Program-made: the position numbers and the translations under genes | Notes under the pieces: generated by a model | What the model was told of the DNA's origin: nothing | Databases searched by the model: none | What the model saw: the letters and a program-made list of their open reading frames with translations, nothing else | Shown: positions 8,800 to 16,693 of the stretch, in pieces | How the letters are laid out: the number at the start of each line of letters is the position of its first letter | How positions within the stretch are numbered: the first letter of the stretch is position 1 | From: Candidatus Latescibacterota bacterium | Lineage (GTDB): Bacteria; JAAXHH01 | Direction: 5' to 3' | Length of the DNA: 64,000 nucleotides | Assembly: GCA_022822725.1 (NCBI GenBank) | Contig: JAJEAN010000007.1 | Coordinates: 750,382 to 814,381 of the forward strand

Positions 8800-9480
8800 C
8801 TACTCCTCGCCGATGATTCGGCTTTTCATGGGTCCGTCGTAGGGTTTCCATTCGGGATATTCGGTTTCCGGGATGGTCATGTCGAATTCGCTGAAGGGCG
8901 GATCGTAGCCAAAGGGCGCCCGGCCGGGAAACCGGATCAACTTCCAGCCGGTCTCGCGGTAGTTGCCGCCGTAGGACGGATCGCTGAACATGCCCTCCAT
9001 GGTATGGGTAACCACCATCCGCAGGAAGTCCCGGGCGCCCATGGGGGCGTCCTCCGGCCAGGTCCCCGGAGACCTCGGACGGTCCATGCCCGTCAGCGCC
9101 CGTCTCCTCGTTCTTTCGTCCAGGTCCAGGAAAGGCGCTTCGTGCGCGGCAACGCAGTACCGGTCGAAGGCGGCCAGGCCCGATTCATACGCCTCCCTGT
9201 ATTCGGTCCGGTGCGTGCCCAGTGCACGGTCGATATAGACGGCTACCCGGGCTTCCGCCGCGCCGGGACCGTTGTCATCGGACGGCATGATCATCCGGGT
9301 CAGCGCGTCGACGGTACGCCCCTGGTGTGCGTCCAGGTGCTGCCAGGCGTGTTCGTAGGACGTCTCTTCCTGGGCTTCCAGCGCGCCGGCACGGGACAGT
9401 ACGCCGAGGGTGATTACGCCCCCGGTCGCCTGCGCGGTGCTGGCGATAAACGACCGGCGGGAAAAGCGCTTCTGCGTCAT
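8800..9480 (-). CDS. Gluconate 2-dehydrogenase subunit 3 family protein with Tat signal
   Basis: A 226-residue small subunit with a clear twin-arginine signal (KRFSRRSFIASTAQATGG) followed by a helical domain typical of gluconate 2-dehydrogenase subunit 3. It stabilises and helps export the GMC flavoprotein encoded immediately downstream (13-bp gap), so the two form one transcription unit. The ORF track starts at a GTG at 9543. I chose the ATG at 9480 because it places the twin arginines close to the N-terminus and has GGAG about ten bases upstream. The substrate of the complex is not determined by this subunit. Confidence 0.82.
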   Translation of the reverse strand: MTQKRFSRRSFIASTAQATGGVITLGVLSRAGALEAQEETSYEHAWQHLDAHQGRTVDALTRMIMPSDDNGPGAAEARVAVYIDRALGTHRTEYREAYESGLAAFDRYCVAAHEAPFLDLDERTRRRALTGMDRPRSPGTWPEDAPMGARDFLRMVVTHTMEGMFSDPSYGGNYRETGWKLIRFPGRAPFGYDPPFSEFDMTIPETEYPEWKPYDGPMKSRIIGEE

Positions 9481-9643
9481 GGTCTTAAGGCTCCGGATTC
9501 CGGCGTTTTCAAGGTTCGAATGCACATGCTGGAATGTATACACGATTCAGGCCGGTTTATTCAAACTATCCGCCATCCAAAATACGGTTGGCCATCGGGT
9601 TGACAACAGAATTCTACCGCGCGCAATCCGGTGGGCAAAGAAG

Positions 9644-9671
9644 TTGACGGCGATACCTGCGAATCTATATT
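9644..9671 (+). promoter_or_regulatory. Predicted promoter for ldcA, probably leaderless transcript
   Basis: TTGACG at 9644-9649 is followed after 16 bases by TATATT at 9666-9671. A start site six to nine bases downstream would fall at or within two bases of the ATG at 9680. No Shine-Dalgarno sequence precedes that ATG, which fits a leaderless mRNA. A second TTGACA at 9600-9605 lacks a matching -10. Confidence 0.45.
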
Positions 9672-9679
9672 CATTTAGC

Positions 9680-10636
9680 ATGGATATTCTGAAACCGCCG
9701 GCGTTGAAACCGGGCGCCACCATCGGGATCGTCGCTCCGGCCAGCCGTTCCGCCCTGCCGAGCGCCCTGAAGAACGGCCGCCGGTCGATCGAGGCTCTTG
9801 GATACCGCACGGTGACCGCGCCGCATCATTCGGACCGGCATGGATTCCTGGCCGGCAGGGACGACGACCGCCTGTCCGACCTCCAGGACATGTTCGCCGA
9901 TCCTGAAATCGACGGTATCGTATGCCTTCGCGGGGGGTACGGGTCCGTCCGCATGCTGCCCCACCTGGATTTCGACGTCATTCGCGCCCATCCGAAGGTC
10001 TTCGTCGGCTACAGCGACATCACGGCCCTCCACGGTGCGATGCAACGGCATACCGGACTGGTCACCTTCTGGGGGCCGATGGTCTCTTCCGACATGAACC
10101 CCGCTTTTCTACCATACAACCGGGATGCCTTTTTGAAGGCGGTTGCGGCAACAGATCCCATCGGTGAGATTCCGCACCCCGACGACATGCCGCCGGTGCA
10201 GGCCATACGCGGCGGCAGGGCCAGCGGACCGCTGATCGGGGGCACGCTTTCGCTGCTCGCGGCCGCGGTGGGAACGCCCTACGAATTCGACTACGAGGGC
10301 GCCGTCCTGTTCTTCGAGGACGTGGGCGAAGAGCCCCACCGGATAGACCGGATGCTTACGCAGCTGCTTCAGGCGGAACGACTGAGCCGTATCCGCGGCA
10401 TCGTGATCGGCGAATGCGCCGGATGCGGCAGCGCGCCGCACAACCCCGCGTTCCCCTACGGCAGTTTCAGTATAGAGGAAGTGTTCATCGACCGGCTGCA
10501 ACCTCTGGGCATTCCGGTAATCTACGGTCTGGGCATAGGGCACGGTACGTACAAGGCGACGCTGCCCCTGGGCGTGCGGGCCACGCTCGACGGGGACGCC
10601 TGCACCCTCACGATCGATGAACCGGGCGTCACGTAG
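9680..10636 (+). CDS. ldcA: LD-carboxypeptidase (peptidase family S66)
   Basis: A 318-residue S66 serine peptidase. The three catalytic residues are visible: Ser112 in GYSDITALHG, Glu213 in FFEDVGEE, and His288 in GHGTYKATLP. LdcA removes the terminal D-alanine from murein tetrapeptides in the cytoplasm during cell-wall recycling. Some relatives cleave microcin C or other peptides, so the substrate is not certain. The ORF track begins at 9410, but the upstream stretch lies over a divergent gene and looks like shadow. The ATG at 9680 gives the expected N-terminus (LKPGATIGIVAPAS) and sits right after a candidate promoter. An 18-bp tandem repeat follows its stop codon. Confidence 0.88.
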   Translation: MDILKPPALKPGATIGIVAPASRSALPSALKNGRRSIEALGYRTVTAPHHSDRHGFLAGRDDDRLSDLQDMFADPEIDGIVCLRGGYGSVRMLPHLDFDVIRAHPKVFVGYSDITALHGAMQRHTGLVTFWGPMVSSDMNPAFLPYNRDAFLKAVAATDPIGEIPHPDDMPPVQAIRGGRASGPLIGGTLSLLAAAVGTPYEFDYEGAVLFFEDVGEEPHRIDRMLTQLLQAERLSRIRGIVIGECAGCGSAPHNPAFPYGSFSIEEVFIDRLQPLGIPVIYGLGIGHGTYKATLPLGVRATLDGDACTLTIDEPGVT

Positions 10637-10653
10637 CCCATTCCGCCTGGTCC

Positions 10654-10749
10654 GGACTCTTGTCGCGTTACGGGCTCTTGTCGCGTTACGGGCTCCCAGC
10701 GCGGTCCGGACTCCCGACGCAATCCGGACTCCCGGCGCGTTCCGGACTG
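10654..10749. repeat. 18-bp tandem repeat, five copies plus a partial one
   Basis: Units start with GGACTC or GGGCTC and are 18 bp each at 10654, 10672, 10690, 10708 and 10726, with a partial sixth. The first two differ at one position; the others drift further. The array fills the gap between the ldcA stop and the next start codon. Confidence 0.92.
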
Positions 10750-10767
10750 GCATGAACAGGGAACTCC

Positions 10768-11706
10768 ATGGGCATTCACATCCTGCTGGACGTACCCCTG
10801 CCGGAATCGGTAATGGCGCTCTTCGATGCCGGGGACGAATTCCATATGCTCGACGACCTGGCCGACGGAGACCGGAGGTGGCGCCTCGTCGACGCCTATC
10901 TCACCTATGGCCATCCCCCCACGGACGGGGAGGTGATGGACCGCATGCCGAACCTGAAGGTCATCAGCAATTTCGGGGTAGGCGTGGATCATATCGATAC
11001 GGAAGCGGCCCGCAGTCGCGGGATTCCCGTGGGGAACACGCCCCACATGCTCGACGGCGCCACGGCGGACATGACCTTCGCCCTGCTGATGGCGGCGGCA
11101 CGGCGCGTCGTCGTGGGCGACCGGTTCGCCCGGAGCGCCGGGTTCACCCATTATGACCCGAGCATTCTTCACGGATACGAAGTGCACGGGAGCACCATCG
11201 GCATAATAGGCATGGGCAGCATCGGGAAGCAGGTCGCCCGGCGGGCGAACGGGTTCGACATGGAGATCGTCTATCACAACCGGAAGCCGGATCCGGACGA
11301 CCACCTGTACCGGGCCCGGTATGTCTCGCTGGAGTCGCTGCTCGAGATGTCGGATTTCGTGACGCTGAACTGTCCGCTCACGGAGGAGACGCGGGAGCTG
11401 ATCGACGAAGCCGCGCTGCGGAGCATGAAAGAGACCGCCATTCTGATCAATCTGGCCCGGGGCGCCGTGGTGGACCATGACGCCCTCCATCATGCCCTGA
11501 GCAACGGCTGGATCGCCGCGGCGGCGTTGGACGTCACCGAACCGGAGCCCCTGCCGCGGGACCACCCCCTGCTCGAACTGGACAACCTGGTGATCGCGCC
11601 GCATCTGGGCAGCGCGACCACGCGCACACGCAACGCGATGGCTCGGAGGACGGTCGAGAATCTCAGGGCGGGACTCGCCGGGCGGCCTCTCGCGAGCTCC
11701 GTCTGA
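10768..11706 (+). CDS. D-isomer-specific 2-hydroxyacid dehydrogenase (glyoxylate/2-ketogluconate reductase-like)
   Basis: A 312-residue NAD(P)-dependent dehydrogenase. The Rossmann loop GMGSIG lies near residues 148-153. The catalytic trio is Arg231 (INLARGAVVD), Glu258 (ALDVTEPEP) and His279 (IAPHLGSAT). It interconverts 2-keto acids and D-2-hydroxyacids. The residue after the second strand (HNRKPDP) suggests NADP preference, but weakly. It is followed by the Ppx/GppA gene with only a few bases between, so the two are probably co-transcribed. Among sugar-acid genes it may reduce 2-ketogluconate, glyoxylate or hydroxypyruvate; sequence alone does not decide. Confidence 0.87.
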   Translation: MGIHILLDVPLPESVMALFDAGDEFHMLDDLADGDRRWRLVDAYLTYGHPPTDGEVMDRMPNLKVISNFGVGVDHIDTEAARSRGIPVGNTPHMLDGATADMTFALLMAAARRVVVGDRFARSAGFTHYDPSILHGYEVHGSTIGIIGMGSIGKQVARRANGFDMEIVYHNRKPDPDDHLYRARYVSLESLLEMSDFVTLNCPLTEETRELIDEAALRSMKETAILINLARGAVVDHDALHHALSNGWIAAAALDVTEPEPLPRDHPLLELDNLVIAPHLGSATTRTRNAMARRTVENLRAGLAGRPLASSV

Positions 11707-11713
11707 GGTCGCA

Positions 11714-13270
11714 TTGTATTCCTTCGCACCGCTCGACCGACGTGTCGCCATTATCGATCTGGGTTCCAATACGGCCCGGCTCATGATCGCCCAGTTCACG
11801 CAGGACCGGGTCTTCAAGATCACCGACGAAGTCAGCCGGCGGGTCCGCCTGGGTGAAGGCATCGCCGGGGGCGGGCGGCTTCGCTCCCCGGCGCGGTCCA
11901 GGGCGCTGGACGCCGTCCGCATGTTCAAGTCGTTCTGTGACGCGCAGGGTATAGACCATATTCTTCCGGTGGCCACCGCGGCGGTACGGGACGCCGGGAA
12001 CGGCGCCGGCTTCCTCGAGGAGATCGCCCGCGGCACCGGGTTGAACTTCCGACTGCTCAGCGGCGAAGAGGAGGCGTTCTACAGCACCGTGGGCGTGATC
12101 AACGGCCTGGGCCTGTTCAACGGGATCATCCTCGACGTCGGCGGCGGCAGCGCGGAAATCGGGTTGATCCGGGACGGCGCGTTCTCGAAGGGGGCCTCCA
12201 CACCCTTCGGTACGGTCAGGACCACCGAGACCTACTTACCCGGTCCGGAGGTTACGACCGGACAGACAAAGCGGCTCGACGCGGACATCGACCAGGTGCT
12301 GGAGGGCATCGGCTGGCTCAAGTCCCGGGGAATGTTGCCGATCGCCGGCGTAGGAGGCGTCGTCCGCGCCCTGGTCCGCATCGACCGGATGGAACGCAAG
12401 TACCCCCTCGGGCTTGTGCACGGTTACGAACTGAAACGCCGGCGGCTGGAAAAGCTGATCGAGCGCATCGCATCCGTGCCCGTCTCCGAGCGGTCGCGGC
12501 GGATCCCCGGGTTGCAAAAGGAAAGAGAGGACATCATACTGGCAGGCGCCATGATCGTGGCCGCCGTGATGCGCAAGGCCGGCGCCCGGAGGCTGATCGT
12601 GAGCGGCCAGGGCCTGCGCGAAGGGCTGTTCTTCGAAGAGGCGTTCAAGCCCGTGTCGAGACTGGAAAGTACCGTCCGGTTGCGTCGGTTCACGATCCTT
12701 AACCTGGCGCGCCTTTACGGTTACGAGGGCGCCCACACCGGCCACGTCGCCCGATTGTCGCTTTCCATGTACGATCAGCTCCAGGAAATCCACGGGTACG
12801 GCAGGAGCGAACGGGAGTATCTGTGGGCCGCGGCCATGCTGCACGACATCGGCACGGTGATCGATTATTACGACCATCACAAGCACTCGGCCTATATCAT
12901 CCTGAATGCCGGCCTGCCCGGTTTCGATCACCGGGAAATCGTGATTATCGCCTGGCTCTGCCTCAATCACCGGCGCGGCAAACCGGGCTTCTCAAGGTAC
13001 CAGACCCTTTTGAAGAAGGAAGAACGGACCATGGTGTACCGGCTGTCTGCGCTGCTCAGACTGTCCGAATACCTGGACCGTAGCCGGTCGCAGATCGTCG
13101 AGGGTGTCACGCTGGAGGTCGGGACCGGGAAGGTGCGCATGAAAATCGTTTCCCGGGACAACCGGGACGTCACCGTCGAGTTGTCGGAAGCACGCAACCG
13201 CGTGCAACTCTTCGAAGAATGCTTCGGCAGGCGGCTCGAGATCGAGCTGGCCGGGAGATCCTTAAAATGA
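11714..13270 (+). CDS. Exopolyphosphatase / guanosine pentaphosphatase (Ppx/GppA) with HD domain
   Basis: A 518-residue protein. The N-terminal actin-like half has the phosphate motifs AIIDLGSNTARL and DVGGGSAEIGL. The C-terminal half is an HD-type domain with AAMLHDIGTVIDYYDHHKHS. This is the long Ppx/GppA architecture that hydrolyses polyphosphate or pppGpp in the cytoplasm. The start is TTG at 11714: GAGG lies five bases upstream and overlaps the stop of the previous gene, and the protein then begins directly with the actin fold. The next gene starts in an ATGA overlap with this stop codon, indicating translational coupling. Whether polyphosphate or pppGpp is the substrate cannot be told. 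Confidence 0.88.
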   Translation: MYSFAPLDRRVAIIDLGSNTARLMIAQFTQDRVFKITDEVSRRVRLGEGIAGGGRLRSPARSRALDAVRMFKSFCDAQGIDHILPVATAAVRDAGNGAGFLEEIARGTGLNFRLLSGEEEAFYSTVGVINGLGLFNGIILDVGGGSAEIGLIRDGAFSKGASTPFGTVRTTETYLPGPEVTTGQTKRLDADIDQVLEGIGWLKSRGMLPIAGVGGVVRALVRIDRMERKYPLGLVHGYELKRRRLEKLIERIASVPVSERSRRIPGLQKEREDIILAGAMIVAAVMRKAGARRLIVSGQGLREGLFFEEAFKPVSRLESTVRLRRFTILNLARLYGYEGAHTGHVARLSLSMYDQLQEIHGYGRSEREYLWAAAMLHDIGTVIDYYDHHKHSAYIILNAGLPGFDHREIVIIAWLCLNHRRGKPGFSRYQTLLKKEERTMVYRLSALLRLSEYLDRSRSQIVEGVTLEVGTGKVRMKIVSRDNRDVTVELSEARNRVQLFEECFGRRLEIELAGRSLK

Positions 13271-13995
13271 AACTGAACGATGGACAGATAAGGTTTTTCA
13301 GCGATTTCGGTTACCTCGTCCTTCCGGGCCTGCTGCGCGAAGAGGTATCCTGGATCTCCGAGGAATTCGAGCGTGTGTTCCGCGAGGCCGGGATCGTGCA
13401 CGACGGGACCGCCCGGTCGAGTGTGGGTCGCTTCATCGAACGCAACGAACGTCTCTGCACGTTGCTCGACCACCCCGGCGTCGACGGTTTGCTGTCGGGC
13501 CTTCTGGGGGAGGACTACAACTATCTGGGCAGCGGCGGCGAATTGTACGTCGGTGACGGCCTCTGGCATCCGGACTGCCACGGGGACCCGGTTCTCCAGG
13601 TGAAATGGGCGATGTATCTCGATCCCCTGACTCCCGAGACCGGCGCGCTCAGATTCGTGCCGGGCTCCCACCGGCAGGGATGGCAGGGCAATCTCGATAC
13701 CCATGCGCTCTGGGGCATAGGCATGGAAGAGGTTCCCTGCGCCGCTCCGCAGAACGAGCCTGGTGATGTCGTCGTGTTCAACCAGATGACCCTGCACAAT
13801 GCCCTTGGCGGTGCAAACCGCCGCCGCATGCTGAACCTCCTGGCCTGCTCGTCCTGCCGCTCGGAGGCCGAACTCGCCTTTCTCCGGCGCAGGCTCCCGG
13901 CCGATCGGAGCGAACTCAAGTGGGAACTGATGCGCAAGACCGCGACGCCGGAGCGGATGCGTCACCTGGAACAGCCATGGCAGATACTGGCGTAA
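13267..13995 (+). CDS. Phytanoyl-CoA dioxygenase (PhyH) family protein
   Basis: A 242-residue Fe(II)/2-oxoglutarate oxygenase. The metal triad is visible as His101 and Asp103 (LWHPDCHGDP) and His177 (MTLHNALGG), with an arginine-rich segment soon after that probably binds 2-oxoglutarate. Family members hydroxylate lipids, natural products or small acids, and this substrate is unknown. The ATG at 13267 overlaps the preceding stop by four bases (ATGA) and has GGGAG upstream, so it beats the longer ORF start. Its 3' end overlaps the following dehydratase gene by 19 bases. The tight packing suggests a four-gene operon, although the functions look unrelated. Confidence 0.87.
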   Translation: MKLNDGQIRFFSDFGYLVLPGLLREEVSWISEEFERVFREAGIVHDGTARSSVGRFIERNERLCTLLDHPGVDGLLSGLLGEDYNYLGSGGELYVGDGLWHPDCHGDPVLQVKWAMYLDPLTPETGALRFVPGSHRQGWQGNLDTHALWGIGMEEVPCAAPQNEPGDVVVFNQMTLHNALGGANRRRMLNLLACSSCRSEAELAFLRRRLPADRSELKWELMRKTATPERMRHLEQPWQILA

Positions 13996-15665
13996 AGGGC
14001 ATCGACCGCAACCTGACCCGGTACGGCGACACGGAGTTCAGCCGCTACCTCAGGCGGGCGTTCCTGTCTTCCGCGGGCTATGACGGCGAGGACCTCGACC
14101 GTCCGATCATCGGCGTCGCGGACACGTCATCGGATTTCAACACGTGCCACCGGGATATGCCGGCCCTGGTGGAAGGCGTCCGGCGCGGGATCACCCAGGC
14201 CGGCGGTCTCGCCCTGGTCTTCCCCACCATCTCGCTGGCTGAAACGCTGCTTTCGCCCACTTCCATGCTCTTTCGCAACCTGATGGCCATGGGCACGGAG
14301 GAAATGATCCGGTCGCAGCCGATGGACGGGGTCGTGCTGCTGGGGGGTTGCGACAAGACCGTGCCGGCCCAGTTGATGGCCGCCGTTTCAGCCGGCCTGC
14401 CGGCGATTTCGCTGGTGACCGGCGCCATGCGCACGGGGAGCTGGCAGGGCGAACGGCTCGGTGCATGCACGGATTGCAGGCGGTACTGGCTCCGGCACCG
14501 GGCGGGCGAGATCGGCCGGGAAGAAATCGGCGAAATCGAACAGTCTTTGTGCCCCACGGGCGGCACGTGCATGGTCATGGGTACGGCCTCTACCATGGCC
14601 TGCCTCACGTCGACGCTGGGACTGATGCTGCCCGGCGGCGCCACACCGCTCTCCGGATCGGGGGACCGGCTCCGGCAGGCGGTGATGTCGGGCAGGCGCA
14701 TCGTCGAACTGGCCAAAAGCGGAGAAGTACCGCTCAAGTTCCTCACGCGGGCGTCATTCCACAACGCGTCGGTCGTGCTCGCGGCACTGGGCGGGTCCAC
14801 CAACGCCGTGATCCACCTCATCGCCATCGCCCGCCGCGCCGGTGTCGCCCTTTCGCTGGAAGACATCCATGAGGCGGCGCGGGAAACGCCCGTGCTGGTA
14901 AACTGCAAGCCCGTGGGTACGGGATACATGGAGGACTTCCACAAGGCGGGCGGCCTCCCCGTACTGTGGAAGGCCCTGGAATCCAGGCTGGATCCCGATG
15001 CCATGAACGTGATCGGCACTTCTCTGGGAGAGATCCTGGCGGACACGCCCCCGCCGGCCGCCTGGCAGGATACCATCGGCACCCTGGAAGCGCCCGTCGG
15101 TCCACCGGGCGCCCTGGTCGTCCTGCGCGGCAGCCTGGCGCCCGACGGAGCCTTGATCAAACGGGCCGCTTCCGCTCCGGACCGCCAGCGCCACCGGGGA
15201 CCGGCCGCCGTGTTCGAATCCCCTGACGACGTGGCCGCGCGGATCGACGACCCGAAACTGGGACTGACCCCCGATCACGTGCTCGTCCTTCGGAACGCCG
15301 GCCCCGTTGCCATGGGCATGCCTGAAGCCGGTTCGCTGCCCATTCCGGCCTACCTGGCCAAAGAGGGTGTCGTGGACATGGTGCGCGTCTCCGATGCGAG
15401 GATGAGCGGCACGGCCTACGGCACGGTCGTGCTGCACTGTTCTCCCGAGGCGGCGGTAGGCGGCGCACTGGCACTCGTGCGGGACGGAGACCCGATCGAA
15501 CTTGACGTGGAGGACCGCCGGCTTGACCTCTGTGTGCCGGCGGAGGAACTGGCCCGGCGGAGGACCGAACACGTACCTCCCTCGACGCCCGACCGGGGTT
15601 GGCGCCGATTATACGCAGAACACGTCCTGCCCGCCCACCTGGGCGCCGACCTTGATTTTCTATGA
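13977..15665 (+). CDS. IlvD/Edd family sugar-acid dehydratase (arabonate/xylonate type)
   Basis: A 562-residue dehydratase with iron-sulfur ligand cysteines in NTCHRDMP (Cys57), GGCDKTVP (Cys125) and CPTGGTCMVMG (Cys192 and Cys198). The C-terminal signature reads DARMSGTAYG rather than the DGRFSG of dihydroxy-acid dehydratase. That form is typical of L-arabonate and D-xylonate dehydratases, so I assign sugar-acid dehydration to a 2-keto-3-deoxy acid rather than branched-chain amino-acid synthesis. The ATG at 13977 lies inside the end of the PhyH gene; the ORF track start at 13920 is a GTG deeper inside it. No ilvC or ilvB is nearby, which supports the catabolic reading. Confidence 0.87.
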   Translation: MADTGVKGIDRNLTRYGDTEFSRYLRRAFLSSAGYDGEDLDRPIIGVADTSSDFNTCHRDMPALVEGVRRGITQAGGLALVFPTISLAETLLSPTSMLFRNLMAMGTEEMIRSQPMDGVVLLGGCDKTVPAQLMAAVSAGLPAISLVTGAMRTGSWQGERLGACTDCRRYWLRHRAGEIGREEIGEIEQSLCPTGGTCMVMGTASTMACLTSTLGLMLPGGATPLSGSGDRLRQAVMSGRRIVELAKSGEVPLKFLTRASFHNASVVLAALGGSTNAVIHLIAIARRAGVALSLEDIHEAARETPVLVNCKPVGTGYMEDFHKAGGLPVLWKALESRLDPDAMNVIGTSLGEILADTPPPAAWQDTIGTLEAPVGPPGALVVLRGSLAPDGALIKRAASAPDRQRHRGPAAVFESPDDVAARIDDPKLGLTPDHVLVLRNAGPVAMGMPEAGSLPIPAYLAKEGVVDMVRVSDARMSGTAYGTVVLHCSPEAAVGGALALVRDGDPIELDVEDRRLDLCVPAEELARRRTEHVPPSTPDRGWRRLYAEHVLPAHLGADLDFL

Positions 15666-15694
15666 AGCGGAATCACCGGCACCCGGCCTGCAAA

Positions 15695-15796
15695 GCGCAC
15701 AATCAGGTCGAACTTACGCACTAGGGGCTCGATCTTGTGCACAAACTGTCCGGTCTTGCGCACTAAAGGCTCGATCTTGCGCACAAGGGCTTGCCC
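15695..15796. repeat. 21-bp tandem repeat, four copies plus a partial one
   Basis: Units begin at 15695, 15716, 15737, 15758 and 15779, each opening GCGCAC, ACGCAC or GTGCAC and mostly closing with TCGATCTT or GGTCTT. The array takes up most of the 148-bp gap between the dehydratase stop and the next gene. On the minus strand it reads as a seven-residue repeat, but no gene is supported. Confidence 0.93.
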
Positions 15797-15813
15797 GAGG
15801 AAGGAATGCTGCC

Positions 15814-16560
15814 ATGGCAGATAACCCGCTTGACCTGAAACTGCGCCGCCAGGAGCTGGCGCGTGACGACGGCTTTGCCGTGTGGCACACGATCACGGTG
15901 GAAACCCGCTGGGATCCGGAGCGTACCGCGCTGGTGCTGTGCGACGTCTGGGACGCCCACTGGTGCCGCGGCGCGGTCGAGCGGCTGAACGCGCTGACAC
16001 CGCGGATGAACGAGGTGGCGGCCGCCTGCCGTTCCCGCGGCGTCCAGATCGTGCACGCCCCGTCCGATACCCTGGATTTCTACCGGGATACACCCGTGCG
16101 TAGAAGAGCCGAATCCGTGCCGTCCGTGGATCCGCCGCCGGACCGCGACCTTCCGGACCCTCCGCTCCCCGTGGATGCGTCCGACGACGGCGCGGATACG
16201 GGCGAATCGAAGGCCTTCCGTGCCTGGTCACGGCAGCATCCGGACATCGACATCGACCAGGAACGCGACCTGATGTCCGACAGCGGCGCGCAGATCCACG
16301 CCTGTTTCCGGCACTACGGGATCCGCAACATGCTGATGATGGGCGTGCACACCAACATGTGCATCCTGCACCGGACCTTTGGCATAAAGCAGATGGTCCG
16401 CTGGGGCGTTCCCGTGGCACTGGTACGGGATCTCACCGACGCCATGTACAATCCCGCCATGCCGCCTTACGTCAATCATGAAGAAGGCACCCGCCTGGTG
16501 GTGTCTTTCATCGAAAAGCACTGGTGTCCCACGGTACACAGTTCGGACCTTCTGCCGTGA
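15814..16560 (+). CDS. Isochorismatase-like cysteine hydrolase
   Basis: A 248-residue protein of the isochorismatase/nicotinamidase fold. The nucleophilic aspartate region is LVLCDVWDAHW and the nucleophile cysteine region is MGVHTNMCILHRTFGIKQM. Relatives hydrolyse isochorismate, nicotinamide, N-carbamoyl compounds or ureas. Between the two motifs is an unusually long Asp/Pro-rich loop (about residues 105-135), so the substrate pocket may differ and I give no narrower name. The ATG at 15814 has AGGAAGG about ten bases upstream. The longer ORF runs back into the dehydratase gene and through the 21-bp repeat array, and is not supported. Confidence 0.8.
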   Translation: MADNPLDLKLRRQELARDDGFAVWHTITVETRWDPERTALVLCDVWDAHWCRGAVERLNALTPRMNEVAAACRSRGVQIVHAPSDTLDFYRDTPVRRRAESVPSVDPPPDRDLPDPPLPVDASDDGADTGESKAFRAWSRQHPDIDIDQERDLMSDSGAQIHACFRHYGIRNMLMMGVHTNMCILHRTFGIKQMVRWGVPVALVRDLTDAMYNPAMPPYVNHEEGTRLVVSFIEKHWCPTVHSSDLLP

Positions 16561-16585
16561 ACCCAATGATCGGACCAGGCCCCGG

Positions 16586-16672
16586 TTCCGCATGGATACG
16601 GATCCTTCCGGATACGGCCCTTTCCGCATACGGACCCATCCACACGGCCCACACGGGCAGCACGGCCCAACG
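16586..16672. repeat. Degenerate GGATACGG-type tandem repeat
   Basis: The 133-bp gap before the PfkB gene holds irregular copies of a CCGGATACGGCCC-like unit at a spacing of about 13 to 20 bases (TTCCGCATGGATACGG, TTCCGGATACGG, TTCCGCATACGG, then CACACGG versions). It is more eroded than the neighbouring arrays. Confidence 0.65.
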
Positions 16673-16693
16673 GTCCGGTTACCAGGTGATGCC

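Noticed and set aside
10109-10753. Minus-strand ORF through the 18-bp array
   Set aside because: The repeat keeps the frame open because its period is a multiple of three; no protein-like sequence otherwise.
13977-15665. Assignment as ilvD (dihydroxy-acid dehydratase)
   Set aside because: The C-terminal DARMSGTAYG motif and the catabolic neighbours fit sugar-acid dehydratases better, and no other branched-chain genes are near.
10654-15796. Repeat arrays considered as CRISPR
   Set aside because: The units abut without unique spacers, drift in sequence, and no cas genes are present.
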